Numbered from the stretch's first letter, positions 22,180 through 33,788 are shown. The stretch is 64,000 bases of DNA from Perca fluviatilis (GCF_010015445.1 NC_053120.1:2914464-2978463), one strand, 5' to 3'. Notes: generated from the sequence alone by a model not told the origin. Numbers and translations are program-made.

Positions 22180-23191
22180 CTGTGATGACAGATAATAAAA
22201 ACATTTAAAATATAATCAAATCTGACACTTTTTTCCTAAAAACATGCTATCAGATTTTGATCAAAAAGCATATTCACAAGGGTCTGATGTTTGATTCAGA
22301 TATGTTGAGGTAAGAGGTCAGAGGACCCCTTTAAAAATGCCCATGCTATGCAGACAGAGATCCATTCTGGATTTGTTTAATCAATACTGGATCATTCAAA
22401 TGAAAAAAAAAATCTGCTGAGCTCTCCTTCACTGGCAGAATGAACCTGGACTCTCTCATGTGTCTCAGTTTGAGTTCAGACTAAATTTGTTCAAACTGTT
22501 CAGACTGACACACTTTAAAGTTGTTGTGATTGGTGCTCAGAGAAACGCAGAAAACAAGTGATGTGAAGGGAATTTAAAACTTCAACAAATTGCCCAAAAT
22601 TAACATGGTTGCATGGGTGTGCTTCACAGTTAAAATGAATTATTACTTTGATTGAACTTTGGGTGTTTTATTCAATTTTTAAGCATTTTAATTTATTTTA
22701 AAAATGGTTTCAAAACAGTATCCTGACTAAACTTTGACATAAACCAGTCTGTGATCCACTCAACATCCTCTTGTCTTTACTATTAGTCAAAATAATTCAC
22801 AATTTCTGCTTTTTTAAACTAAAAATGAGTTCTAATGTCATATAAATTAGGTATATAGACCAAGATAATTTTTTAAAAGCGTAAAAAACATGACAAAAAC
22901 CTTCAAAAGCAATGGAAAAGGCCAAAAATGATGAGAATAGAACCAAAAAAAGGTTCAGTTTCAATTTTGATCCCAAAGGACAACAAGTTTATGGCCAATG
23001 GCCAACAACACAAGGGTAAATAAACACAAGTCTTCTGGGACTGCAGACTAAATGTACTACAAGAAACATGAAAATATAAACAAAACAACATTTACAACTT
23101 TATAGATGTAAGTTAAGTTTGTACTTTAATTAGGTTCAGTTGTTAATTAAACATATTAGATCTATAAAAGTAATAGAGACAGTGAACTGAC
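22180..23191. other. NLR-2 intron, no gene
   Basis: AT-rich. 22190-22380 matches 32395-32580, the flank of LRR exon 1. The rest shows no recognised feature. Confidence 0.5.
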
Positions 23192-23365
23192 CTCAGAGTC
23201 TCCAGTCTACAGTGTGGACTCTCCAGAAAACCACAGAGCAGCTTCATTCCTGAATCCTGCAGGTTGTTGTTACTCAGGTTCAGCTCTCTCATGTGGGAGG
23301 GGTTGGACTTCAGAGCTGAGACCAGATCAGCACAGTTGATCTCTGACAAACCGCAGCACACCAAT
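23192..23365 (-). CDS. NLR-2: LRR exon 2
   Basis: This is a 174-nt exon with acceptor TTTATTCAG/ATTGG and donor CTGAG/GTCAG, phase 2/2. It encodes [40 protein letters not shown] and [18 protein letters not shown]. Symmetrical phase lets such exons be added or lost without breaking the frame. Confidence 0.88.
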
Positions 23366-23451
23366 CTGAATAAAGAATAAATGACGATGACAAAAATCAA
23401 TTTCTGATTATTATTATTATTAGTAGTAGTAGTAGTAGTATTTTTCTGTTT

Positions 23452-23480
23452 GTGTGTGTGCCTGTGTCTGTGTGTTTCTC

Positions 23481-23544
<64 letters not shown>

Positions 23545-23563
23545 CATGCATGTGTGTGTGTGT
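23452..23563. repeat. TG microsatellite
   Basis: Interrupted (TG)n of about 110 bp directly 5' (minus-strand sense) of LRR exon 2, preceded by TAGTAGTAGTAG. Confidence 0.95.
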
Positions 23564-23779
23564 TTTTGAAGGATCAATATCTATGGTCAGACATTATTTG
23601 TGACAACACTTTGAAATTAACAGAACCCAAATAAATATTTCTACTTCAGCTAGTAAACTTCATCCATTTAAAACCAATCTTAGTTCAGAGGATCTTCTGG
23701 ATACAGATGTAACCATTTACCAACATTTATAAACATTCACTCATTTATACAAATAACAGTGGACATTTTCTAGAGTTTC

Positions 23780-24087
23780 TTTAACAAACAAGTCTCTACT
23801 TTGCTTCCTGCTTCTTACAATGCAGACGCTTTGCTGCTTGCTCCTGCCTCTGCTTGCATATTTCTGCTGAAAATCTTGCTTTTCCTCTGAGAGAAACTAT
23901 GAGCAGCGGCTCTTGGATACTTATAAATCACTGGACTATACATTTTTTGTAGACATAGTAGGCTATTGCCATATTTCAACATTTTTCTGTGTGAGCGTGG
24001 CCTACCGATAGCTCAAGCCTGTCCTACAGTGACTGGAAACGTGGTACTTAGCTAAAGCTAATTAGCAGCAAGATCCCTCCCTTCTCC
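23780..24087 (+). other. Likely 5' leader of the LINE ORF1
   Basis: Sequence changes from NLR intron to GC-richer DNA shortly before the ORF at 24088. The start codon follows CCCTCCCTTCTCC. No promoter motif is recognised. Confidence 0.35.
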
Positions 24088-25290
24088 ATGGATGACTACT
24101 ACAAAGTCCTTCAGAAGATTGCAGTTCTAGAAACCAAAATTCACCGGTTAGAAGTAAACGTGGAAGTGAACAGATCATGTGGGAATGACACCACTTTACC
24201 AGTGACCCAAAACAATGGACAAAAGTATGCTAACATATGGCTAATTACCACCAACAAGACTACAAAGAAACAGGAGGGCTGTGGAACGGATAATAAATCA
24301 ATAAGTGGCAGTCCTCCTTTGAACTCTTTTGGTGCAAAGCCTAAGAGTAAATCATTTTCCTGGGAAATGGGAGGAGGACTAACAGTCAGGGCACAGTGCC
24401 CTGAGATTTGTGATATGAATGGCTGGCCTGCATTATCATCATCCAGGCAGAGCGCCTCTTCAACCCCTGTACTTAGTAGGACACAGCCGTGGACAGCTGC
24501 AAAAGGAAGAAATATCAACAAAATGCCTCCACAACAATCGATTGTGCAACTGGATAACAGATTTGCTCCACTGCAGCAGGACCCTGGACATCCATCTAAT
24601 GACCTGGATTGTGTCTCATCGTCACACAGCAGGGTAAGGACTGAGAGCAGTTTAAAAAGTAAAAAGCTACAGGGAAAGCTAACGATTGGGCCTCAAACTC
24701 TGATTGTGGGTGACTCTGCTGTAAAAGATGTAAAAAGCAGTAAAAACACCCAAATACTCTGTTTTCACAAAGACATGGTGTCTGACTTGGCCCAAAGAAT
24801 CCCAGATATCGTGGCAGCACACCCAACTGTGAAGAACATTATACTGCATATAGGGTCACATTATGTTGTAAAGCAAGAGTCTGAAGTGCTTAATCGTGAC
24901 TTTATGGATGTGCTGAACACAGTCAGCTCCATAAATGCAAAGGTGTTTATCAGTGGCCCTATACCGCCAGTCAGAAGAGGAGCTGAGAGATTCAGCAGAC
25001 TGTTGGCACTGAACAAATGGCTTTCAACTGCATGTACCAACCATTGTCTGCAGTTCATTGACAATTTTAACATTTTCTGGGACCGCAGACATCTTTTTAA
25101 AGCAGACGGACTTTTCCTTAAGAAGCCAGTAGTAAAGCTGCTCACCTCTAGCCTACTTTACTTTCTGCATCACACATCTACTCCCTCGGCTAAGGACATG
25201 AGACAGGTCTGTTGTGTAGGACTAGATGTTAATATCCCTAAATTATTCGTACTTGAGGCACCGATGAGACTCCGTGGGATGCTCAATTGA
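24088..25290 (+). pseudogene. LINE (L2/CR1-type) ORF1 with SGNH esterase domain
   Basis: 400-codon open frame. The N-terminus (about residues 5-35) is predicted coiled coil (LQKIAVLETKIHRLEVNVEV), followed by a low-complexity linker. From residue 205 comes an SGNH/GDSL esterase-like domain: LIVGDSAVKDV has the nucleophile Ser210, and HIGSHY (254-259) stands where HxGTND is usual. KADGLFLKK (338-346) stands where DGLHPN is usual, so the catalytic His is Phe343 here. Esterase ORF1 proteins are known from fish L2/CR1 LINEs. The last ~20 residues probably run into a later insertion at about 25265. It is likely non-functional. Confidence 0.7.
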
Positions 25291-25770
25291 GTGATGGCAC
25301 CCTTTGGGTTGTCAAGTGGGCGCCCTCCTTCTTAGGTGTTTCGCTGATAGGCCCACGACACCTCCAGAGGGTTCAGCAGTGAGTCCCAGCGTCCCAGGTT
25401 CACTCCCTAGATGCCATCAACTCACTTGAAAGCCCAGGCGGAGTCCTTTCTTTTCATCCACAGCCACTGGCTCCCCTTTTCAGCAGCCTTGGAGAGGTCT
25501 TTGATTGCCTGTCGATGGGCCTTCCCTCGCACTCCCATCTCCCTGAGTAGCCTAGATGTCGAGGTGGCTACGAACCCTCTGCAACCTACTTCCACTGGGT
25601 GTACCTTCGCATTCCAGCCCTGTTGTTGCGCATCGGCTGCAAGTTCTGCGTACCTCAGCCTTTTCCGTTCATAGGCCTCCTCCATTGCACCCTCCCAGGG
25701 CACGGTGAGCTCGATGATGTAGACAAGCTTCAACGAGGCTGACCACAGAACAAGGTCAAGGTCAGACAAG
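25265..25770 (-). pseudogene. R2-like LINE C-terminus fragment
   Basis: The frame at 25422-25769 reads LVLWSASLKLVYIIELTVPW, EGAMEEAYERKRLRYAELAA, then GWNAKVHPVEVGCRGFVATS and SQWLWMKRK. This conserved block closes many LINE polyproteins annotated as R2-type, where a PD-(D/E)XK restriction-like endonuclease lies. The D..LW...(I/V)ELTVPW spacing fits that fold (inference). The reverse transcriptase is absent. It splits the surrounding plus-strand LINE. Confidence 0.55.
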
Positions 25771-26166
25771 ATAAATCAAAACAAGAGGAAGACACAACAA
25801 AGTGCGGCAGTGATCCACCACAGCCCCCTCCTGAGCAAAGATTTGACCATGGGAGACCACAGAGCAGAGACGAGAAATCTCGACCCCCCTTTTCACCCGT
25901 CCAACACTCCTCAGACCCCCTTACCAACCCGACGCCTTTGAGGATCCATTGCTCTCCCCACTCACCTTTTCCTCTCTTTCCCCCTGCCACATGTTAGGGT
26001 TCACTGACCGCATGGAGCAGCTGGTAGATGCTGGAACCAAATGTACCCCCCTTCCTCCTCCCATCATTCGCCCCCAGCATCAAACTGATCCTGTTTTGAC
26101 TCAACCACTGAAAGTAAAACGCCAGGCACCTCTGCCCCCTCAAGGACAGCAGCTAACTCCTCCTCC
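25771..26166 (+). other. Proline-rich remnant, probably LINE
   Basis: C-rich sequence with open Pro-rich frames but with stops. It lies between the R2-like fragment and the next MITE and could be the rest of the ORF1/ORF2 interval of the plus-strand LINE. No domain is seen. Confidence 0.3.
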
Positions 26167-26819
26167 TAGTGTTAATTTCGTCAGACGAGACGAGACTAAA
26201 TATGTTCGTCAACGACCTTTTTTTCCATGACTAAGACGAGACGATGACGAGACTGCACCAATGTCCAAAAACGCTGACTAAGACTAAATTAACATGCATT
26301 ATTGTTGACGAAAAAAGACGAGACTAAAATGTTTTGCATAAAATAAAAACTAAGATAAAATCTCTTTTCATTTTCGTCTACAATCGTCTCTACTTTTTCA
26401 TCATGAGTCTGTTGTCTGAAAAACATTACATATGTTGCGTTCACTTGAAATACGCCTCGCCAGTTTCGTGCTGCATTTATTTTATTGTAAAATATCCTTT
26501 TCCAATGCAGTGGTTGTTTTTGTTGTTTACTGGTGAAATAAGGAAGAGGCTCAATATTTATATAACTTTATATAATTTATTTATTTTTATAACTATTTGA
26601 CTGAAATGGTTATCAGAAATAATTTATTTAAAAAAACTTGACTAAAATGGCGAGACTTTTAGTCGACTAAAACTCGACTAAGATAGCTTGAGTTCTCTTT
26701 TGACTAAAACTAGACTAAAATGACGAGACTTTTAGTCGACTAAAACTTGACTAACAAAAATGTTTGGCACAAGACTAAGACTAAGACTAAATTAAAAATA
26801 GGTGATAAAATCAACACTA
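26167..26819. mobile_element. hAT-type MITE, 8-bp target duplication CCTCCTCC
   Basis: The ends are TAGTGTTAATTTCGTC and (inverted) TAGTGTTGATTTTATC. The interior is rich in GACTAAAA and ACGAGACT repeats. CCTCCTCC is found on both sides (26159-26166 and 26820-26827), though the target is itself repetitive. Confidence 0.75.
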
Positions 26820-27009
26820 CCTCCTCCCCAGACTGATAAGTATGTGTAACCGCTAGGTTAAGTATATTCTCACGTGAGACATCACGTGAGACACACGGAA
26901 ATAAATGCCCATCCGGTAAGCTCCGACTTCCCCTTTGTCTGCTGTTGTCGCTGCCTGGTGTGCCCATAGGCGCGGGAAGTAGGGGTGCTGGGGGTGCGGC
27001 TGCACCTCT

Positions 27010-28785
27010 TTTTTTTTTTTTTTGTTTTTGTTTTTTTATTTAACCTTTATTTAACCAGGAAGAAACTCGTTGAGATTAAAAATCTCTTTTGTGTGTGTCC
27101 TGGGCAAGGCAGGCAGCAGTACAACCACACATACACGCAAATACAAAATACATAAAAACACTAAGAACATAAAACAACTGAAACAGCAAATCCCTCAGAG
27201 TCAACCAGAATACTAAACACATCAGGTAAAACATCTACAGCCAGATGTCATTCCATCCAAGTCAAACAAAATCCTCTTAAAAGCGACCAATGAGACCAGT
27301 TCAGTAAGTTTCATGGATTTCTGTAACTTGTTCCAGGCAGAGGGAGCAGCAAACTTAAATGCCTTTTTCCCCAGCTCAGTTCTAACCTTTGGAACAGACA
27401 TAAGGAAAAGATCCTGGGAACGAAGATTGTAAGTCCCAGTACTGTTTACATTGATATAGGTCAGAAGGTAGGATGGAAGGAGACCTAAAATAGCCTTGTA
27501 TATGAGAGTATGCCAGTGTTGAAGTCTCCGTGTTGATAAAGAAGGCCATCCAACACGTTCATATAGATCACAGTGGTGAGTGAGGGCTTTCATACCAGTG
27601 ATGAACCTCAGAGCTCCATGGTGTACAGTGTCAAGTGCATGTAAACTTTTAGACGAAGCATGCATGTATAAAACATCACCATAGTCAAGTACAGACATAA
27701 AAGTGGCATTGACCAGCCTCTTTCTAGATTCAAACGAGAGGCAGGATTTGATTCTGAAATAAAACCCTAATTTAAGTTTTAATCTTTTAGCCAGCAGCTC
27801 AATATGAAGGGTAAAAGAAATAGATTCATCAATTAAAATACCAAGATATCTGTACTTAGATACACATTCAATTTTTGTACCATGAGAAGTGAGGATTGAG
27901 GGCAGATTTGATTTAAATTTTGAATTTGAAAAAAGCATGACTTTAGTTTTATCTGCATTTAAAACAAGTTTTAAATCATAGAGATTATGTTGAAGCGTGT
28001 TGAAAGCAAGTTGTAGCTGAGAGAGGGCCTGGTCTGCGGTGGGTGCTGAGCAATACATTACAGTGTCATCAGCATAAAAGTGAAATTTTACGTTAGACAC
28101 ATTATGATCAATATTATTGATGTAGAGGATGAATAACAGTGGCCCCAGGACTGACCCCTGAGGCACACCTTTTGTTATTTTTAGGTAGCGAGAAGTGCTA
28201 CCCACCGCCTGCACACACTGAGTTCTATCTGTAAGGTAGTTAACAAACCAGCCAACAGTTTGTTCACAAAGCCCAGCCCTATACAGCCTCTGTTTAAGTA
28301 CTGTGTGGTCCACTGTATCAAATGCCTTCGAAAGGTCAATAAAAAGGGCTGCACAATGCTGCTTGTTGTCCGTAGCTTCAATAAAATCGTTTAAAACCTT
28401 AAGAGCTGCTGATGTTGTACTATGCCCTTTTCTAAAACCAGATTGGAAGTCAGATAAAATATTATGACTATTAAAAAAATTCTTTAACTGATCACTGACA
28501 AGTGATTCTAGAACCTTGACCAGGACACACAGTTTGGAGATTGGTCTGTAGTTATTTAAGATCGAAGGGTCACCACATTTTAGCATGGGAACCACAAAGG
28601 CTGATTTCCAAATGGGAGGGATGTAATTTGTGTTCAAGCACAGATTAAAAATATTGGTTAAGGGCACGGCAATAAAATTCCCTGCCATCTTTAAAAAGTA
28701 GGGATCCAGTTTATCAGGACCAGCGGATTTAGTTGTGTCCAAGTGCTTGAGGGCTTTATTTACTTCAATTGTTGGCAAACAAAAA
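27010..28785 (-). mobile_element. 5'-truncated LINE inserted in hAT copy 2
   Basis: On the minus strand the element ends with a poly-A-like run (complement of T15 at 27009-27024) after TAAATAAAGGTTAAATAAA-type sequence. It is cut off at the 5' side at about 28785, where hAT sequence (ATTATCCAATCAGAATAAAA) resumes. About 80 bp of the hAT around the entry point is missing compared with copy 1. Confidence 0.8.
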
Positions 28786-28793
28786 TTATCCAA
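27222..28793 (-). pseudogene. LINE reverse transcriptase, truncated at the N-terminus
   Basis: About 520 codons open to a stop at 27222. Reverse-transcriptase blocks are in order: NNYRPIS, FQSGFRKGHST, AALFIDLSKAFDTVDH, KGVPQGSVLGPLLFILYIN, and the catalytic FHFYADDTVMYC. A Cys/His-poor C-terminal region with WNKLQ and RILFDL follows. The endonuclease and any ORF1 are missing through 5' truncation. The frame is intact for its length, so the insertion is rather young. It belongs to the CR1/L2/Rex-like group of APE LINEs (inference from motif style). Confidence 0.85.
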
Positions 28794-28930
28794 TCAGAAT
28801 AAAATAAAAGTTGTTTACAAAAAAATGAAGTCTCATGATTGTGTGCTTTATAAGTCAGTATGATGACTGGACAGGTAATGATTGGGAGAAGGCCGCATGC
28901 ACTGTGTAGGTTGGCTAATGATAAAGGTGG

Positions 28931-28999
28931 GTGGGCATAGAGCAGGTTGTTTACATCGTACTTTTTCAAGATCAGTTTTCTAAGAACGAGTTGAGATTG

Positions 29000-29033
<34 letters not shown>

Positions 29034-29451
29034 GGCCTTCTACCAGCTACACTCAGCCACAGCTAACGGTAGCTAACGTTAACTTTTGCGAAGTTGTTGT
29101 TGACAGAGACCGTCCGGGAGGACCTTATACCCAGAGGGATATTAACCTTTCAGAATCGGGCAGCTAAATATCCAGCATCTCGGAGGGGGGACGAGGCTGG
29201 CGGCAGAAAGACACACTCTCTCACTAACGAGGCACTGACCCGACACCTTCACAACGTTGAAACTGTACCATGGGAGTGGAGACATTTATTGCGTTGCCTG
29301 TAAAGTGCTACCAACACACAGCAACGCATTCGTAGTAGGGTTTAGCGAGCTGCTGAGGGAGCTTGACTTTGAGGATTTGCGACTTTGCAAAGAAAAAGAC
29401 AAGACATTAGAACTTCTAAAGGTAAGAGCTATTACGCTATCTGTAAATTGA
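28931..29451 (+). pseudogene. hAT transposase TTF zinc-finger remnant, copy 2
   Basis: Fragments in different frames correspond to copy 1: PSTSYTQPQLTVANVNFCEV, VREDLIPRGILTFQNR and GDIYCVACKVLPTHSNAFVV. The part equivalent to REWILYSLST is shortened (a deletion after PWEW), and a pure A run (28999-29028) precedes it. Not functional. Confidence 0.7.
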
Positions 29452-30146
29452 GTAGGCTAATATCTGTTGTGACCGTGTGACCAGATAATGTACATATTTA
29501 GTTTAGTTTATTGAAATGCCATGCATATCAGACGTATTGCATCATCATTTTGTGATGCTGCTATAGGCCTGTGTGAGACTTAGTTGTCAAGTGCAGTAGC
29601 TATATGTTGGCTTTTGCAGTTTGTGAAGTTGCCAACTGACTAAGTGACCGTTATTTTGCAACCTGCACTCAGCTGTGTTGAGTGATGGCATTGTTGTATC
29701 TTCAGTCAATCACGTTTCAGAATTACTATTGTGCTTTCTGCTTGGATGATTTTTAGTGAATACTATATCGCTATATATATTATAATAGTCTTGAGCCATA
29801 CAATGCTTTGGTATGATTTAATTCATTGTAACGTTGTCTTGTGATGTATGAGTCAGATGGCAGTACTTGGTTTATTGAACTGGAAAGGCCTACTTGATGC
29901 CTGCTCAGCTGGACTAGTTATTCATCTTTTTTTTGGATTATTTTTTATTCGATAGTGACAGTGGATAGAAAGGAACAGGGGAGAGAATCATCTTTTGACC
30001 AATAGTGATTTGGCATGTGATTTATGTATGCCTATTTAGTTCGCACCGTACCATCTATACTTCATGGAGGGGGGGGAGAGGCAGAGGTAGAGTGCGCACC
30101 CCCGCACCCCCGGCAGAAAATGACTTCCCGCGCCTCTGGGTGTGCC

Positions 30147-31090
30147 TCGTTTGCTGTTCCGTGGTTCAAGATTTATGCCCTGTTGTGTGCGGGTTCGCTG
30201 GAGGAGTAACTAAGGTACTTTTACTTTGTTTGTCACTCTTACTGTGTGTTTTTACCATGCCAGGACAGACATTGAACTTTGTTTTCTTGTCCGTGCAGTG
30301 CACAGCGCCGCTGCTGTTTTGCCTAGTTTGAGTTTTACACTTACTTACTTAGTTTATCTGTTTTATTACTCTTAACTTTTCTGTATCTTGTTATGAGCGG
30401 GTTTATGTTTGTATTGAGGGGAGTTCATTTCGTTTGGCTATTGTGTATTTAGTTACTTTTAATCTGGCCTGAGATTTTAGAAATCTAGTGGTTGCTTGAG
30501 TTATTAGTAGAGGTGGTGACGTATAACTGGCTCATTTTATTAGTAACATTGCATGGTTTTAATGAGATTTGGGTTTATTTTGATATTTGCATGTTGTGTT
30601 TATTTGCAGTTCTTGTTTCTTTTGTTATATGATCCACCCACGATAACCATTTTAACCACTTAAACAGTTTTCACTTTAGTAGTCTTTATCCGAATGAAAT
30701 TCCCCTCTCCTACTGTGTTTCGTATTTTTGTTTTGTTTTTGTTGCATTGGTTCTGTTTTTAGCTTATTTTTATAATTATATTTAAATGAGCATTGTCTTT
30801 GGGTTTATAATAAATAATTTCAAGTTGCCCAAACCAACCTCGTGTCTGATTATTTATGTGGGCTTGCCTGTGTCATGGGAGTCCCCAGATTGGTACCAAC
30901 TGATATCAAATTAAATTTTAAACTCTTTGGGTGAAAGTCCCAAGGTGGCATTGTCGACTGTTAAATTGCTAAATTTTGGGCTAAGCCCTCTCCTGGGCCC
31001 GGTTACGTGCTTGTGTAAGCTTTAACTGATATGGGCCGGGTCGAGGCTGCACGCCTAATGGCACTCATGACTCTTTCCAGGACAAGCCTG
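30147..31090. other. Spacer between hAT copy 2 and the LINE endonuclease
   Basis: T-rich, with AATAAATAATTT near 30808. It shows no convincing gene. It could contain the ORF1-ORF2 interval or leader of the plus-strand LINE, but no motif proves it. Confidence 0.35.
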
Positions 31091-31125
31091 GGCCCTGTGT
31101 ATTCAATTTTTTCTCAATTTATTTT

Positions 31126-32068
31126 GTGATAGGTAACAGAAAAAGAATGGTGAATCCGCTAAGTAAGAAAAAGAAGGACTTAACTTCTTTTTTTATCATT
31201 TTAATCAATGATTTTATCATTAAGCACAATCTTGATTTTATGTTTTTAACTGAAACCTGGTTGGACCATAATAACAGTGCTGCTGTTCTCATTGAGTCAG
31301 CTCCCCCTAACTTCAGTTTTATGAGTGAGCATAAAGTGAATAAGAAAGGAGGTGGAGTCGATTTTGTTTAATGACTCATTCCAATGTACTCAAATATCTT
31401 ATGGAAAATTTGCTTCTTTTGAATATCTGGCTCTTCAGTTAAGATCCTCCCCTCGAGCTATATTTCTAAATATCTACAGGCCACCTAAATACTGTGCATC
31501 CTTCTTTGATGACTTTACTGAACTGCTGTCTATAATCTGTATTAACTTTGACTGTGTAGTTATTACTGGTGATTTCAACATTCATGTTGATAACCCCCAG
31601 CATAGAGGGACCAAAGAACTGTGTTGTATTTTTGAGAACTATGGACTGACTCAGCATGTGACAGAGCCAACACACAATAAGGGGCTCACACTGGACTTGA
31701 TTATCTCCAACGGTCTAAACATTTCCAAGGTTGTGGTGACTGATGTTGCGCTCTCTGATCATTCCTGTGTGTTCTTTAACGGCACTATCTCGGTGCCCAA
31801 AAGTGTTCAAACAAAGTTAATAAGAAAATGGTATATCACTGAAAACACCAGTGAAACATTCATTCAGCTTTTCTCCTCCACACCCGCCCTCACTGGGGTC
31901 TCAGTCACTGAGATTGAAGACAATTTCAATTGTAAAATTACTAATGTTATTGATGCCATTGCTCCCACTAAGGTCAAAGCTGTCTCTGGTAAGAAAAGAT
32001 CTCCATGGAGAAATGTCTTACTGGTAAGAACAGAAAAAAAAGAGAGTGTTGAAATGCCTGTCACTCCC
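31126..32068 (+). pseudogene. LINE ORF2 N-terminus: APE endonuclease domain
   Basis: Two frames joined by a shift near 31360. The first has FMFLTETWLDHNNS (catalytic Glu of the APE fold) and ends at KKGGGV. The second has FLNIYRPPK, VVITGDFNIHVDNP (catalytic Asp/Asn) and TDVALSDHSCVFF (the SDH motif). It then stops being LINE-like at about 32060, before any reverse transcriptase. It may be the downstream half of the LINE whose ORF1 is at 24088, separated by later insertions. Confidence 0.8.
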
Positions 32069-32216
32069 CCCTGTACTAACATTACTTGGTACGTAGCGTG
32101 AGCTCATTATATTAAGGCCTCACAATGCCTTGTGTTTTTCATTCCCACTTAACATGAGGGTAGGTCAAGGTGAGAAGAGGGAGGTAAGCACATGTGAGCA
32201 CAATACATGAACTGAC

Positions 32217-32387
32217 CTCAGAGTCTCCAGTCTACAGTTTGGACTCTGAAGTCCAGCACACAGATGCTCCACTCCTGAATCCAGCAGGTATCCACTAAGG
32301 TCCAGCTCTCTCAGATGGGAGGGGTTGGATTTCAGAGCTGAGGCCACGGCTTCAAAGTCAGTGTCATAGAGCAAACAGGAAGAAAGT
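32217..32387 (-). CDS. NLR-2: LRR exon 1
   Basis: This is a 171-nt exon, one codon shorter than its siblings, with acceptor TCATCACAG and donor CTGAG/GTCAG, phase 2/2. It encodes [40 protein letters not shown] and [17 protein letters not shown]. The lost codon falls in the LSGND/N-L stretch (LSGY-LLDSG) and removes the conserved Asn of the repeat. It is the first LRR exon after the NACHT exon and joins it in frame (CG + A). Confidence 0.85.
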
Positions 32388-32619
32388 CTGTGATGACAGA
32401 TAATAAAAACATTTAAAATATAATCAAATCTGACACTTTTATCCTAAAAACAGGCTTCCCATTTTGATCAAAAAGAAAATTCACAAGGGTCTGATGATTG
32501 ATTCAGATATGTTGAGGTGAGAGGTCATGGGACCCCTTTCAAAATGCCCATGCCATACGGACAGAGATCCATTCTGGATTTGAGTAAACCAGGGGTTCTC
32601 AACCTTTTGCAAGCTGGGC

Positions 32620-32844
32620 CCCCCCAAAGCTGGTCCATTGCAGTTGGGCCCCCCCCCCCCTCCAATTTCTTGGCGAAATGTCTGATAAACATGGCCTCAA
32701 ATCATCCTCGATTTGTGCACGATTGCGGTATTTCGTTTTGAGTGCAGTCATTTCTGAGAATCCTGCCTCACACAAATATGCCGACGTGAAAGGGAGGAGA
32801 ATCTCCAAGGTGACGTCACAGAGTTGAGAGTATTCCTGCATCAA
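32620..32844 (-). pseudogene. hAT transposase C-terminal dimerisation fragment
   Basis: Reads LLPFTSAYLCEAGFSEMTAL followed by KTKYRNRAQIEDDLRPCLSD, the hATC motif region (T.YLCE.GFS.....KTK.R) that closes hAT/ZBED-type transposases. No catalytic part is found upstream at 32850-34600. Confidence 0.8.
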
Positions 32845-33647
32845 TGCTGCCCAGAATGACGACAGAGGGCAGGAGGTCAGTGGCGTAACTAGCCAACACC
32901 GGGCCCCTATGCAGGATTATCAAGGCGGCCCCCCCTACTACAGCATGTGACGACGGCGCAATGTCCACGAGTAGGCTACCATGAATAGGACAGGAGAGGA
33001 TCATAGAGACACAGCATACAAGAGATGAGATGACTGACAACATCAGGAGTAGCCTACACGCACCACAACAACAAAAAAACACTGGTGAATGGCATCATAA
33101 CACATGAAAAAACACACAAGGGCAGTCCCTCCAGGATTTCGTGGCCTTTTTTTGAGATTGTTGCGGCCCAAAATGCCTGATTTCACGAGAGCTTTTGTTA
33201 AAAATTGCAATAAAAGTTGTGGTGTCTTTTGTATGTTGCAATTTTTTTTTTACTTTCTTTAGAAATAAAAAGGAAACTTGTTTTGGGGAGAATAATAATT
33301 AGTACTATTAATTAATTATTCTGGGCTGAGATTTCCTAGGAACCTTAAAAGGCTCTGGATGCTGCAAATGTTGGTATAATAGGAAAATGGCTGGTGGATT
33401 TAAGACAAAAAATAATTTATTGAATGTGAATATGAATCAAATATGAACATAATTGTCGTCTATTTCAGTGGCTTGTTGGTCTTTACATTGTTAGTTAATG
33501 TCCAATCCTGGCCAGTGGCCACACACACACACACACATTCATACGGTTTGATAAAGTACTTATTGGACTTTAACTTATCATTGCACTTACAATAACGAGC
33601 ATAGCTGTCCTCAATTTAGGTCATCTGCGTTTTTTCCTGCATCCACC

Positions 33648-33653
33648 GTGTGT

Positions 33654-33737
<84 letters not shown>

Positions 33738-33788
33738 ATGTGTATGTGTGTGTGTATGTGTATGTGTATGTGTGTGTGTGTGTGCGTC
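33648..33788. repeat. TG/TATG microsatellite
   Basis: Uninterrupted (TG)n for about 75 bp followed by GTATGTGTATGTG variants, to 33785. Confidence 0.97.

Larger units (their letters stand above)
26965..30138 (+). mobile_element. hAT transposon copy 2, both ends, 8-bp target duplication GGTGTGCC
   Basis: Perfect GGTGTGCC stands at 26957-26964 and 30139-30146. The ends are CATAGGCGCGGGAAGT and (inverted) CAGAGGCGCGGGAAGT. The body matches copy 1 (4179-6110) except for a LINE insertion (27010-28785), an A-tract at 28999-29028 and internal deletions. The transposase is reduced to TTF zinc-finger remnants, so it was mobilised in trans or decayed afterwards. Confidence 0.9.
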
